From Candidatus Methylopumilus universalis (lineage in GTDB: Bacteria > Pseudomonadota > Gammaproteobacteria > Burkholderiales > Methylophilaceae), in contig NZ_CP040977.1 in the NCBI RefSeq assembly GCF_006364435.1, forward strand, positions 124,001 to 188,000: DNA of 64,000 nt, written 5' to 3'. Shown here piece after piece: positions 1 to 7,591 of the stretch. The notes under the pieces are model-generated. The model saw nothing but the letters and a program-made list of their open reading frames with translations, was not told the DNA's origin and searched no databases. Position numbers and translations under genes: made by a program. Position 1 is the first letter of the stretch; every line of letters begins with the position of its first letter.

Positions 1-155
1 TTAATGTAGAGCTTAAGTATTTGAGGCGTCCTAATATGTTAGAAGATATAGAACCTAGAGATGACATTGTTTTATCTTCAGGGGATGTTCTTGTTGTGTT
101 AGGTGTTCCAAATAAACTTAACGCTTTAGAAAAATACGTGCTGACTGGCAAATAA
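1..155 (+). CDS. C-terminal end of a KefB/CPA2-type cation:proton antiporter (partial)
   Basis: An open frame enters from the left edge (first full codon at base 3) and ends at TAA 153-155, giving 50 residues. The tail reads as the second half of a TrkA-C (RCK-C) domain: a basic segment, then DDIVLSSGDVLVVLG, then a short helix. This is the usual C-terminus of monovalent cation:proton antiporter-2 proteins such as KefB, which move K+ or Na+ against H+ across the inner membrane and are gated by the cytosolic RCK domains. Only the tail is visible, so the family is inferred. It could also be another RCK-C protein such as TrkA or a K+ channel. Confidence 0.55.
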   Translation, partial: NVELKYLRRPNMLEDIEPRDDIVLSSGDVLVVLGVPNKLNALEKYVLTGK

Positions 156-158
156 AGT

Positions 159-1172
159 ATGACAAAAAAAGTTGCTGTCATTGGTGGGGGTATCGTGGGA
201 TGTATAACTTCATTCTTTCTTATTAAAGAAGGATACGAAGTTACTTTAATTGATCAGAATGCCATAGGCCAGGAGGCTTCGTGGGCTGGGGCTGGTATTC
301 TCTCCCCTTTATTGCCCTGGAACTATCAAGATAGCGTCAATGATCTTTGTTTTGGAAGTGCTGATTTTTATCATCAACTTTCTGAAATTTTAAAAAAAGA
401 TACAGGTATTGACCCTGAATGGACTGAGTCGGGAATGTTGATATATGATGAGCATGATAAAGATCTCGCGATGAATTGGTGTCAAAAAAATTCTATTGAA
501 ATTAAACAAATTCAAATAGAAAAAACATCATGCTTGCTTTTGCCGCATGTTGCCCAAATTAGAAATCCTCGCTTATTAAAAGCCTTAAAAAAATACTTAA
601 TTAAAAATAATGTCGTGATAATAGAGCATCAAAAAGTTAGCCCCATTTCTGATTCAAATAATTTTATTCATCATCTTCAAATCGAAAAAAATATTAATTT
701 GGAAGCAGATTGTTATGTTGTGGCATCTGGGGCATGGAGCTCAAATGTTTTAAATGAAATTGAGATGCCAAAAATTCGACCTATTAGAGGGCAGCTTATT
801 CAATATCCTGCTATTAAAGAGAAATTACCATACATCCTTTATAAAGATGATTTCTATTTGGTGCAAAGACAGGATGGGGTTGTTCTTGGAGGAAGCACAA
901 AAGAAGACGTTGGATTTGACAAAGGTATTACAGAAGAGGCTAGAAATTCTCTTCAGCAGAAATCCGAATCTTTAATGCCTATTTTAAAAAACTACAAAAT
1001 TGAAAATCAATGGAGCGGTCTGAGGCCAGGCTCTCTAGATAATGTGCCCATGATAGAAAAGCATCATAAATACAATAATGTATACTTGAATGTCGGTCAC
1101 TATCGTTATGGATTGACGATGGCCCCAAAAGCAGCAAGAATAATTAGTGATTTGATAACTTTAAATGGATAA
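159..1172 (+). CDS. thiO: FAD-dependent glycine oxidase-like protein ThiO
   Basis: 337 residues of the D-amino-acid oxidase (DAO) fold. The N-terminus has the dinucleotide-binding motif VAVIGGGIVG (residues 5-14), followed by the DQNAIGQEASWAGAGILSP segment typical of ThiO. Near the C-terminus GHYRYGLTMAPKAA closes the FAD site. ThiO oxidises glycine to the imine used to build the thiazole of thiamine; in betaproteobacteria it replaces the ThiH route. Length matches the family. The ATG lies three bases after the preceding stop with no strong ribosome-binding site, suggesting translational coupling. No other thi genes are nearby and I see no TPP riboswitch upstream. Another amine-oxidising DAO enzyme is possible. 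Confidence 0.8.
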   Translation: MTKKVAVIGGGIVGCITSFFLIKEGYEVTLIDQNAIGQEASWAGAGILSPLLPWNYQDSVNDLCFGSADFYHQLSEILKKDTGIDPEWTESGMLIYDEHDKDLAMNWCQKNSIEIKQIQIEKTSCLLLPHVAQIRNPRLLKALKKYLIKNNVVIIEHQKVSPISDSNNFIHHLQIEKNINLEADCYVVASGAWSSNVLNEIEMPKIRPIRGQLIQYPAIKEKLPYILYKDDFYLVQRQDGVVLGGSTKEDVGFDKGITEEARNSLQQKSESLMPILKNYKIENQWSGLRPGSLDNVPMIEKHHKYNNVYLNVGHYRYGLTMAPKAARIISDLITLNG

Positions 1173-1177
1173 GCATA

Positions 1178-1792
1178 ATGCGATTAAATATTTTTACAAT
1201 TGTACTTCTATTCATCACAAGCTTTAATGCTATGGCGATTGAAGAACCAGAATTTATCAGCATTGAAAAAAAAGATGCATTTGAGATTAGAGAGTACCAA
1301 CCTAAATTAATAGCTCAGGTTCTTGTTAATGGAACATTTGATAGCGCATCGAGCAAAGGATTTCGTTTGTTAGCCGATTTTATTTTTGGAAATAATAAAA
1401 CGAATGAAGGCTCAAAAAAAATTGATATGACAGCTCCAGTGGTTAGTCGTGATGCTGCAGAAAAAATTGATATGACAGCACCAGTTATTTCTGAAGAAAC
1501 TGAAAAAGGTTGGTATGTTAGCTTTAATATGCCAAAGCAATTTACAAAAGAGACTCTTCCTGTGCCTAATAATCCAGAAGTTAAAATTATCGAAGTGCCA
1601 TCAGAAAAATATGCAGTGATTACATTCTCTGGTTTGGTGAGGGAAAAAAAATATGCGGAGATGTTAAATTTACTTAATGAAGAAATGAAAAAAAGAAATA
1701 TAGATCCGAAGGGTCCCGCAATACTTGCTCGTTACAATCCTCCCTGGACTCTGCCATTTCTAAGAAGAAATGAACTAATGTTTAGAATCTAA
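1178..1792 (+). CDS. SOUL family heme-binding protein, exported
   Basis: 204 residues with an N-terminal signal peptide (hydrophobic stretch ending near FNAMA, about residues 1-20). The mature part matches the SOUL/HBP fold: an EFISIEKKDAFEIREY start, a tandem KIDMTAPV motif (twice, about 15 residues apart) and a C-terminal ARYNPPWTLPFLRRNE segment. SOUL proteins bind heme or tetrapyrroles; the bacterial role is not established. The doubled MTAPV motif is common in bacterial members and not a recent duplication of note. It starts five bases after thiO, so the two are probably co-transcribed. Confidence 0.85.
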   Translation: MRLNIFTIVLLFITSFNAMAIEEPEFISIEKKDAFEIREYQPKLIAQVLVNGTFDSASSKGFRLLADFIFGNNKTNEGSKKIDMTAPVVSRDAAEKIDMTAPVISEETEKGWYVSFNMPKQFTKETLPVPNNPEVKIIEVPSEKYAVITFSGLVREKKYAEMLNLLNEEMKKRNIDPKGPAILARYNPPWTLPFLRRNELMFRI

Positions 1793-1862
1793 ATATTAAT
1801 TTTTAATTTAATAGGATTACGTCCCTGCTCTTCACAAGGACAGAATTGGGACAAGCACTTTT

Positions 1863-2027
1863 TTATTTTACTTTTTTAGACTTTGTTTTATTTAGTCCCT
1901 CACCTCGTTTATAAAGCCCAGAGCGTCCCCCAGACTTTTCCACTAAGTGGATATTTGAGATCACCATCGTACGGTCTACTGCTTTCACCATGTCATAAAT
2001 GGTGAGGAGGGCGATGTTGACGGCTGA
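1863..2027 (-). pseudogene. moaC: Displaced 3' end of moaC left by element integration
   Basis: The minus strand reads in frame with MoaC for 41 codons (through [20 protein letters not shown] and [11 protein letters not shown]), then continues with a different Lys-rich tail, [13 protein letters not shown], to a TAA at 1863-1865. The copy lacks the first two thirds of the gene; similarity stops abruptly at 2027. The most economical reading is that this is the original host 3' end of moaC, cut off when an element recombined into it. The intact gene at 9760-10275 now carries a different tail. A remnant has no start codon and should be silent. Confidence 0.85.
1904..2027. repeat. Left attachment-site direct repeat (moaC 3' copy)
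   Basis: 124 bases matching 9804-9927 with four differences, at 1908, 1938, 2013 and 2017. In the moaC reading frame three differences are silent and one changes Ser to Asn. The match ends sharply on both sides. It is the junction between the chromosome (thiO side) and the element, and the crossover site must lie somewhere inside it. Confidence 0.93.
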
Positions 2028-2083
2028 TTTATCAAGCTTCACGAAAAAATAATAATGTTATTCCAAGCTGTTTTTGTTAGTTA

Positions 2084-2104
2084 ATTGGAGCATAGTTGGA
2101 GCAA
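2084..2104 (+). repeat. Candidate integrase arm-type site, left end
   Basis: Two copies of TTGGAGCA start 11 bases apart (2085 and 2096), about one helical turn. The same 21-base arrangement recurs at 9734-9754 (18/21 identical) just inside the other end of the element. Paired, helically phased short repeats inside both element ends are what arm-binding sites of lambda-type integrases look like. The binding role is inferred. Confidence 0.5.
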
Positions 2105-2115
2105 AAATTAGATTA

Positions 2116-2286
2116 TCACAAGCTATAATTCTTATCCATCTCTCTTTTATGCCACCACTTAAACGCAGCAAACTTATGCCATTTCTGATACTCACCTATT
2201 ACATAAGGCGTATCTAGGAAACGACATATCTGCTTTATATGTTCTTCTGATAGACCATCATCTATATATTGAAATTTACTGCTCAT
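2116..2286 (-). CDS. Small hypothetical protein at the element's left end (56 aa)
   Basis: A 56-codon frame starting ATG at 2286 and ending TGA at 2116. An AAGGAGA ribosome-binding site sits about 10 bases before the start, which is the main reason to believe it. The product is short, charged and rich in aromatic residues (EYQKWHKFAAFKWWHKRE near the C-terminus), with no signal peptide or membrane segment. I do not recognise it. Its place beside the attachment site, opposite the integrase, would suit an excisionase or directionality factor, but no winged-helix pattern is evident. Confidence 0.5.
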   Translation of the reverse strand: MSSKFQYIDDGLSEEHIKQICRFLDTPYVIGEYQKWHKFAAFKWWHKREMDKNYSL

Positions 2287-2304
2287 GACCTACTCTCCTT
2301 GTTT

Positions 2305-2327
2305 AGCCACTTTCTTGTGGCTTTTTT
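2305..2327 (+). terminator. Rho-independent terminator-like hairpin
   Basis: AGCCAC (2305-2310), loop TTTCTT, GTGGCT (2317-2322), then a run of T. The stem is a perfect 6 bp and the T-tract lies on the plus strand, so it would stop rightward transcription entering the element. On the minus strand it lies between the M48 protease gene and the 56-residue ORF, just upstream of that ORF's ribosome-binding site. Confidence 0.55.
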
Positions 2328-2357
2328 ATTGCCTGCTACTTTTTAAGGTGAAAAAAA

Positions 2358-3530
2358 CTAATTAATAAATATAACTCTGCTTCCTTTTTTGACTGAATTG
2401 ATATCTTCTACAGAAGCTGAATAATATCCATCGTAATATTTATCTATTGTTCCACTTGTCTCTTCGCTATGACCTGTAATTTTTATTTTAGAGCCTAAAG
2501 GCAAAACATCCTGAACTGATGAAACAAAAATAACATAGCTCTCTTTTTTCTTAATTGAAATAATTGAACCCACCTGACTATTATCTGGCAAATTATTTAT
2601 TACATTTGATATTTTTGGTTCTGCAGTTTTACCTCGTTTAAGTTTAAAGAGGCAAACATCATACTGACTCGTATTGGGGGCAAAGCCATTAGCCTCGCAT
2701 GTTTTACTAAAATCAATATCGTTTAATTTTCCTGTATAGGACATTTGCGTTGTATTGACATTTTGAGCAATTACTTGACTTGGTTGTGATGGGCTATAAG
2801 TTGAACCTCCTGCAGCAGCAACCTTAATATTTTGAACACGTGACTCACTTGAAGGGTGTGTGTTTAAAAATGAGGAGCCTGATTGAATAATATTTTCATG
2901 AAGTCTAATAGCTCCATCAGGAGAGTAGCCAGAGGCAATCATATACTTAACCCCTTGAGCATCAGCATCATGCTCTTCACCCCTAGAATAAGCTGTGCTT
3001 GCAAACTTTGCTGTTAAATTCAAACCGTTTCTATAAAGACCTTCATATGGATTTCTAGCTGCACCCCCATATGACTGATTAATTGCAATCATTGCTAAAC
3101 CAGCAAAAATTTCTATCAACCCATTAACTGTTGCGGCAGACTGGTGATGATTAAGCGTTAAATGAGAATATTCGTGCGATACAACAGCAGCAATTGCATC
3201 TGTATCATTTCCTATTCTGTTTAAAATACCTAAATTAAAAACTGTTACTGGCTGACCATTTTGGTAGGTTGCATAAGCATTAATATCTTTATTTGAAGAA
3301 ATTAAGAATTTTGGATAAATTCCAGACTGCTGACTTATTTTTCTTCTTACCTCATCTAATTTTAGAACGTAATCTCTTGACCAAACTTGTTGTGATGTTC
3401 CATTAGCTAACAGGCTTAATGATGAAGAGGTTTGTACTTGATGCACAGCACTATCTAAATCCCAGTAGGTTTCGCTACCGAAAGATAAAAGACTGTATAA
3501 AAAGGTAAGTATGAAAACTAAATATTTCAT
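2358..3530 (-). CDS. Exported M48 family zinc metalloprotease (element cargo)
   Basis: 390 residues. Signal peptide about 1-19 ending SFGS. The zinc motif HEYSH is at 119-123, and the downstream glutamate ligand is in RGEEHDADAQG near residue 185, both as in peptidase M48. A hydrophobic segment (residues 137-150) lies between them. The last 70 residues form a separate beta-rich, SH3-like region after a variable linker. Related periplasmic M48 proteins (BepA, LoiP) degrade or chaperone misassembled outer-membrane proteins; the substrate here is unknown. The gene is five bases downstream of a lipoprotein gene on the same strand, so the pair is probably an operon. The chromosomal bepA lies just outside the element and is only distantly similar. 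Confidence 0.85.
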   Translation of the reverse strand: MKYLVFILTFLYSLLSFGSETYWDLDSAVHQVQTSSSLSLLANGTSQQVWSRDYVLKLDEVRRKISQQSGIYPKFLISSNKDINAYATYQNGQPVTVFNLGILNRIGNDTDAIAAVVSHEYSHLTLNHHQSAATVNGLIEIFAGLAMIAINQSYGGAARNPYEGLYRNGLNLTAKFASTAYSRGEEHDADAQGVKYMIASGYSPDGAIRLHENIIQSGSSFLNTHPSSESRVQNIKVAAAGGSTYSPSQPSQVIAQNVNTTQMSYTGKLNDIDFSKTCEANGFAPNTSQYDVCLFKLKRGKTAEPKISNVINNLPDNSQVGSIISIKKKESYVIFVSSVQDVLPLGSKIKITGHSEETSGTIDKYYDGYYSASVEDINSVKKGSRVIFIN

Positions 3531-3535
3531 TTTAA

Positions 3536-4126
3536 TTAACGTGAGTTTTCAAGAACGCATTTATTAAATTTTTCAGTCTTACTTTTAATGCCTAATTTCA
3601 TACATTTTTCTTCAGCCTCTTTTGTTTTTTCATCAATATTAACGGATTGATTTTCCACCTCCTCCTTTTGCTTTGTTGGAGCATAAGATTTTTTTCCGAC
3701 TGCTTCAGCAGCTAGCTTGTCTAATGACACCATTGCGTCATCCTGTGTCAGCCCAAATGCAAAGTTAAAAATTATGCCATCTGAAGTAGTTCCTTTTCCA
3801 TAACCTGTTTTACACGAAGAGGCATACCAACGCATTTTAATTGTCTTGCCGTCTGTGCAAACGCCATCGCCATTCCCTTCCTGACCTGAACAATCAAAAT
3901 TAAAAGGTATTTTGTCTGGTTTATGTGCTGTTCCTGTGCAAGATACACCTGAATTTACAGCTGTAATATCAAATGTTCCGCCACCGCCCAAAAGAATTCT
4001 ATGATTTACATTGCCAATAAATACTTCATCATAATTTTCAAATTTACCAACCGCTTTGTAGGTAATGCAACCAGTTAAAGATATTAAAACAAAGGCTATC
4101 GCTATTAATTTAAATTTCATTTTCAT
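3536..4126 (-). CDS. Hypothetical lipoprotein upstream of the M48 protease
   Basis: 196 residues. The N-terminus MKMKFKLIAIAFVLISLTGC is a lipoprotein signal with lipobox LTGC (Cys 20). The mature part is glycine-rich around residues 47-60 and has several cysteines (CTGTAHK, FDCSG, GVCTDG, SSCKTG) that could form disulfides in the periplasm. The C-terminal third is charged and ends with a two-cysteine helix (EEKCMKLG ... FNKCVLEN). I do not recognise the family. Tight linkage to the M48 gene suggests they act together at the envelope; this is inference. Confidence 0.75.
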   Translation of the reverse strand: MKMKFKLIAIAFVLISLTGCITYKAVGKFENYDEVFIGNVNHRILLGGGGTFDITAVNSGVSCTGTAHKPDKIPFNFDCSGQEGNGDGVCTDGKTIKMRWYASSCKTGYGKGTTSDGIIFNFAFGLTQDDAMVSLDKLAAEAVGKKSYAPTKQKEEVENQSVNIDEKTKEAEEKCMKLGIKSKTEKFNKCVLENSR

Positions 4127-4144
4127 TCCCTTTTTATAACTCCG

Positions 4145-5020
4145 TTAAACTAAATTATCAGAAAGCTCACGATGATAATTTAAAAATTCTTTATTTATTT
4201 GATGTTTTTCATGGACGAACAGCTTACCACTAACTCCCTTGCCCACTAAATCATAACCCTCAGTAATATAGAACACATATTTGTCAAACATGACGTGGTG
4301 ATTTGGACAAAGGCAAAGAATATTATCTGGAGTGTCTTTTCCATTATGTGGCTTTCCTAGAGCTCTTATATGTGCCGCTTCTGCATAAAAACCACCATCT
4401 GTTTCAATTTGAATTCCACACACTTGGCATTTGTATTCATAGAGTGTCTTAATGTCTTTTGACAGCTTTGTATCTCTTATAACTCTATAGGCAATAGACT
4501 CTTTTCTTTGGGGGTTGTCATTACCTTTAGATAAATCTATATCAATTTTTTTTGGGACTTGATATGAAGATATTTCTTTTATTTTTACAAGTTTGAAGCG
4601 GTAAACATAAAACCCTTCCTTACCTTTTTCACGCCAATGGTCGTCAACTGTATAAAGCCCATCATATCTGTAGTTTTCTATTGGTGCGTATGGATTTTTA
4701 GAGTCTTTTTTTCTTATCACTCTGACAGGAAACCCTTGAGTATGGTTTATTACTAAAGCCTTATTTCCGCTTACTAATTCTTGGTTCTTTATATGCTTTC
4801 CTGTTTTTTCATCTCTACCACCTTGACCTGTATAAATTATTTCATCTCCAAAATCTTCATCATCTACATAACCGCCAGCAACTACAACAGAAAAAGCTCC
4901 ATCTTCATTTGCTGATATTCCATGAACTAAATGCTTGTGAAGTCCAACATCTTTAATCTCTGCTCTTGACTCAAAAGCTGTACCTTCAGGTATGTTTTCA
5001 GAAAAAAAATTCGTATTCAT
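4145..5020 (-). CDS. SRA/YDG-HNH endonuclease, putative modified-DNA (type IV) restriction enzyme
   Basis: 291 residues in two domains. Residues about 8-150 resemble a YDG/SRA domain, with HGISANEDGAFSVVVAGGY, DEIIYTGQGG and the signature YRYDGLYTV at 118-126. Residues about 175-255 form an HNH nuclease: CQVC (198-201), AEAAHIRAL with the first His at 217, and CLCPNHHVMFDK (236-247) supplying the second cysteine pair and the metal/catalytic histidines. SRA domains flip out modified cytosine, and bacterial YDG-HNH fusions cut DNA containing 5-methyl- or 5-hydroxymethylcytosine without a partner methylase. None is seen here, which fits type IV restriction. It is divergent from the lipoprotein cassette starting at 5197. 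Confidence 0.85.
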   Translation of the reverse strand: MNTNFFSENIPEGTAFESRAEIKDVGLHKHLVHGISANEDGAFSVVVAGGYVDDEDFGDEIIYTGQGGRDEKTGKHIKNQELVSGNKALVINHTQGFPVRVIRKKDSKNPYAPIENYRYDGLYTVDDHWREKGKEGFYVYRFKLVKIKEISSYQVPKKIDIDLSKGNDNPQRKESIAYRVIRDTKLSKDIKTLYEYKCQVCGIQIETDGGFYAEAAHIRALGKPHNGKDTPDNILCLCPNHHVMFDKYVFYITEGYDLVGKGVSGKLFVHEKHQINKEFLNYHRELSDNLV

Positions 5021-5196
5021 ATATTAATTGTTTCCTTCTGTAACCTCATGATTATTAAGGGAATTACTATCAGAGTTTTCTCTTATAACTTATTGATTTA
5101 TATAGTGATTATTGAGGTGACTAGTTAACTATAGTTTGCTCTTATTTTTACAAAGCGTATAGTCAATGAATAACCATCAAATACATAAGGTTTTAC

Positions 5197-5712
5197 ATGA
5201 AAAAATTGTTTTTATTATTACTTATCCCACTTCTTTTGATTAGTTGTGACTATGCCACTCAAACTCGTTACGGATACTCTGAAGTTGGACAGGTACAGGT
5301 TGTTCAATTTGGAACCGTTATAGCAATTAGAGATATAGAAATTATGGGTGAGTCTTCTGTGGGAGGAGCAATTGCTGGAGGAGCAGCAGGTGCAGCGGCA
5401 GGAGGAAATATTGGCGGTGGGACAGGAACAGCTGTTGCTGTCGTTGCTGGCGCTGTGGTTGGTGCTACAGCTGGTGCAGCTCTGGAAAGAGCCATTAGAA
5501 AAAGAGGTGGTGTTGAATATACCGTTGTTCTTGAAAATGGAAAAACAATAACTGTTGCTCAAAATGTATCCGAAAAAGATGTAATTCATAAAAATAATGA
5601 CCGAGTAATAGTGCAAATTAATGGTCAATATCAAAGAGTTCTTCCTGCAAATTCATTACCAGAAGAAATGAAGAAACCTAAAGGCATTAAATTTACTGAC
5701 GAGAAAAAATAA
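5197..5712 (+). CDS. Glycine-zipper lipoprotein (SlyB/PcpA-like)
   Basis: 171 residues. Signal peptide with lipobox LISC (Cys 17). Residues about 57-95 are a glycine-zipper stretch of G/A repeats (GGAIAGGAAGAAAGG and onward), as in SlyB/PcpA-type outer-membrane lipoproteins. A basic segment (ERAIRKRGG) and a small beta domain follow. Family members sit in the outer membrane and affect its integrity. It is the first gene of a six-gene rightward cassette and is preceded by a 176-base divergent intergenic region holding its likely promoter. The Gly/Ala codons create misleading long frames on other strands. Confidence 0.8.
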   Translation: MKKLFLLLLIPLLLISCDYATQTRYGYSEVGQVQVVQFGTVIAIRDIEIMGESSVGGAIAGGAAGAAAGGNIGGGTGTAVAVVAGAVVGATAGAALERAIRKRGGVEYTVVLENGKTITVAQNVSEKDVIHKNNDRVIVQINGQYQRVLPANSLPEEMKKPKGIKFTDEKK

Positions 5713-5722
5713 GGGATAAATT

Positions 5723-6307
5723 ATGTTGAGATATATAACTCTAATACTTATAGCTTTTTTATTTACAGGCTGTGCATTAACTGAAGACAAAATTGATATT
5801 CCATATCAAGGAAGAGCAAACATTACAATAGTTGAAGGTGCTGACAAAGTTAATGTTGAAGTAAAGAATGAAGATAAAAGAACAGTATTTAAAGACCGAG
5901 TAGGTGCAAAGAAAAATGGCTACGGAATGGAAATGGGAAAGATAACTCCTAATAATGATGTTGCTAAAACTTTTTCAGACGCAGTTTTGTTTGAACTTGA
6001 GAATTTAGGTTTTAAAAATGGTGCTGGTGGAAAAGTTGTGAAAGTTGAATTAATTCGTTTCTACAACGACTTCAAAATGGGCTTCTTTGCAGGTGATGCA
6101 GTTGCTGATGGCTTAATTAATATCATTGTAACAAATGGAAAAAATGAAGTTATATTTACTAAGTCATATGAGGGTGGAGGCGTTTATCCAAACATACAAT
6201 TAGCTCTTGGAGAAAATGCAAGAGAAGCCCTCATAAAAGCTATGACAGATATTATTGGTAAAGTTGCTCAAGACAAAGACCTTCACTCAGCTCTCTTAAA
6301 AAAATAA
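5723..6307 (+). CDS. YajG-like hypothetical lipoprotein
   Basis: 194 residues, lipobox FTGC (Cys 17). The body resembles the YajG-type lipoprotein family: an early beta strand RANITIVEG, then DVAKTFSDAVLFELENLGF, a central KVVKVELIRFYNDFKMGFFAGDAVADG and a C-terminal helix region with AREALIKAMTDIIG. Function of this family is unknown beyond envelope localisation. It follows the glycine-zipper gene by 10 bases with a GGGA ribosome-binding site. The YajG label rests on pattern memory and should be read as 'like'. Confidence 0.7.
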   Translation: MLRYITLILIAFLFTGCALTEDKIDIPYQGRANITIVEGADKVNVEVKNEDKRTVFKDRVGAKKNGYGMEMGKITPNNDVAKTFSDAVLFELENLGFKNGAGGKVVKVELIRFYNDFKMGFFAGDAVADGLINIIVTNGKNEVIFTKSYEGGGVYPNIQLALGENAREALIKAMTDIIGKVAQDKDLHSALLKK

Positions 6308-6316
6308 GGGGAATAT

Positions 6317-6592
6317 ATGAAAAAGATACTGATAGCTATTGCACTCCTACTTTCGTTTAACGCATTTGCAGACACATACGTTAGAGGTTATACAAAACAG
6401 AATGGTACGTATGTTGAACCTCACTATAGAAGCTCTCCTAATGGAACAACTCTGGACAATTACAGCACGAAAGGAAATGTTAATCCTTATACAGGTCAGG
6501 CTGGCACAGTTGACCCTTATAGGATAGATGCAACGCCTTATTCTTTACCAGCTATTAAACCAATAGATAGTTATCAGTACCAATACAAATAA
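6317..6592 (+). CDS. Small exported protein with YVRGYTKQNGTYVEPHYR repeat-like motif
   Basis: 91 residues. A Sec signal peptide (cut near FADTY, residue 18) is followed by YVRGYTKQNGTYVEPHYRS and NYSTKGNVNPYTGQAGT. This motif order occurs in a widespread family of short bacterial exported proteins with no assigned role. It is aromatic- and Gly/Asn-rich with no cysteine, so probably extended or surface-associated. It lies nine bases after the preceding lipoprotein gene with a GGGGA ribosome-binding site. Confidence 0.75.
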   Translation: MKKILIAIALLLSFNAFADTYVRGYTKQNGTYVEPHYRSSPNGTTLDNYSTKGNVNPYTGQAGTVDPYRIDATPYSLPAIKPIDSYQYQYK

Positions 6593-6601
6593 GACTTAAA
6601 T

Positions 6602-6853
6602 GTGGAAAAAAATTATCTATTAATCCTTTTACTTATTCCCATGATGGTTCTAATAGGATGCAGCTTAAGTAAACAAGAAATTGTTGATAAATGCCTTCTT
6701 CAAGCAAATCAAAAGTTTCCTACTGACATGACACAAAATTCAATGTTTTTTCAGGGTTGCATGGTTAAGTATAAGTATGCTTTTAATGCTCACAATTGTG
6801 ACAAAGATAAACAAGTTCATATGTTGTCTGAAATTTGTTACGTTAAGTATTAG
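6602..6853 (+). CDS. Small hypothetical lipoprotein (83 aa, GTG start)
   Basis: 83 residues starting GTG at 6602. Signal peptide with lipobox LIGC (Cys 20). The mature 63 residues hold four further cysteines (KCLLQ, GCMVK, HNCDK, EICYVKY), suggesting two disulfides, in a mostly helical context. I do not recognise it. It is spaced nine bases from the previous gene and three from the next, so part of one transcript. The non-ATG start is chosen because no in-frame ATG precedes the signal peptide. Confidence 0.65.
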   Translation: MEKNYLLILLLIPMMVLIGCSLSKQEIVDKCLLQANQKFPTDMTQNSMFFQGCMVKYKYAFNAHNCDKDKQVHMLSEICYVKY

Positions 6854-6856
6854 CAA

Positions 6857-7132
6857 ATGAAAAAACTGTTATTTTTAATATTTTTTATCCCGCTAATTTC
6901 ATTTAGTGAAACAGGTCAAGACCAACAAATTATCCAAAACATCATTAGTGAATCTATAGCTAATTACTCTGGCAACTGCCCTTGTCCTTATAACAGAGCT
7001 TCCAATGGCAGCTCCTGTGGCAGAAGAAGTGCATACTCAAAAGTTGGGGGCTATGCTCCAGTCTGCTATGCACAAGATGTAACTCCAGCAATGATATCTA
7101 CCTACAAACATAAACATGGAATTAGGCAATGA
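6857..7132 (+). CDS. Small exported Cys-rich protein with GNCPCPYN motif
   Basis: 91 residues. Signal peptide about 1-18 (cut near SFSET). The core GNCPCPYNRASNGSSCGRR and SAYSKVGGYAPVCY carries four cysteines in a compact pattern. I recall this CPCPY...SAYS..GG..P.CY pattern from short hypothetical proteins found sporadically in proteobacterial genomes and mobile regions; no function is known to me. It overlaps the next gene by four bases (ATGA), indicating translational coupling. Confidence 0.75.
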   Translation: MKKLLFLIFFIPLISFSETGQDQQIIQNIISESIANYSGNCPCPYNRASNGSSCGRRSAYSKVGGYAPVCYAQDVTPAMISTYKHKHGIRQ

Positions 7133-7584
7133 AAAAATTAATTTTTTTAATTGTCTTATGTTTCATATCAAATTATCTTCAAGCTAAAGAAATTATATTA
7201 TCTTGCAATATAAACCTCACATCATATTTTTCAACTGGGGGTGAAGAAAAAGAATACTATCAAGAACATATTAAAATATCAGAAATTCAAACTAAACGTG
7301 GGATTGAAAGAGTCATTGAGGGAATGTCTAACAAACTCTTGGGTGTTGGTTCAGTTAAAATGGAAAATCGTGTTATTAATGATTTTAGTTCTGATACAGA
7401 ATGGTTTATTACAAACAATTGGAAACCTCCAAAACAAGAGCATACTGCCAGTTATAGAATAAATAGGTATTCTGGGCGGATGACATACTCTTCATTTTCT
7501 TCCTTTAATAGTGGTAACAGTTTCTTGAATAAATCAGGTGATGGAACCTGTGAAATAATAGATACAACAAAAAAGAAGTTTTAA
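7129..7584 (+). CDS. Hypothetical exported protein (151 aa)
   Basis: 151 residues with a signal peptide (cut near LQAKE, about residue 19). The rest looks beta-rich: EIILSCNINLTSYFS, a central region with DTEWFITNNW, then SYRINRYSGRMTYSSFSS and a C-terminal GDGTCEIIDT. This resembles small periplasmic proteins with an RINR(x)TG-type strand and a terminal GxC motif, but I cannot name the family. Two cysteines, near both ends of the mature chain, could form a disulfide. The start overlaps the preceding stop. Confidence 0.65.
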   Translation: MKKLIFLIVLCFISNYLQAKEIILSCNINLTSYFSTGGEEKEYYQEHIKISEIQTKRGIERVIEGMSNKLLGVGSVKMENRVINDFSSDTEWFITNNWKPPKQEHTASYRINRYSGRMTYSSFSSFNSGNSFLNKSGDGTCEIIDTTKKKF

Positions 7585-7591
7585 CTTAAAC

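Noticed and set aside
1420-1495. Tandem duplication of a KIDMTAPV-encoding segment
   Set aside because: The doubled motif is typical of bacterial SOUL proteins and not a recent local duplication.
1821-1852. GTCCC...GGGAC stem after the SOUL gene as a terminator
   Set aside because: The stem is only 5 bp with a 22-base loop, although a T-rich stretch follows.
3676-3683. Third TTGGAGCA inside the element
   Set aside because: It is a single copy inside the lipoprotein coding region without the phased partner, so it is probably chance.
5340-5500. Long open frames on other strands and an apparent GGA/GCA repeat array
   Set aside because: They arise from the Gly/Ala codons of the glycine-zipper lipoprotein at 5197-5712, which has the signal peptide, ribosome-binding site and operon context.
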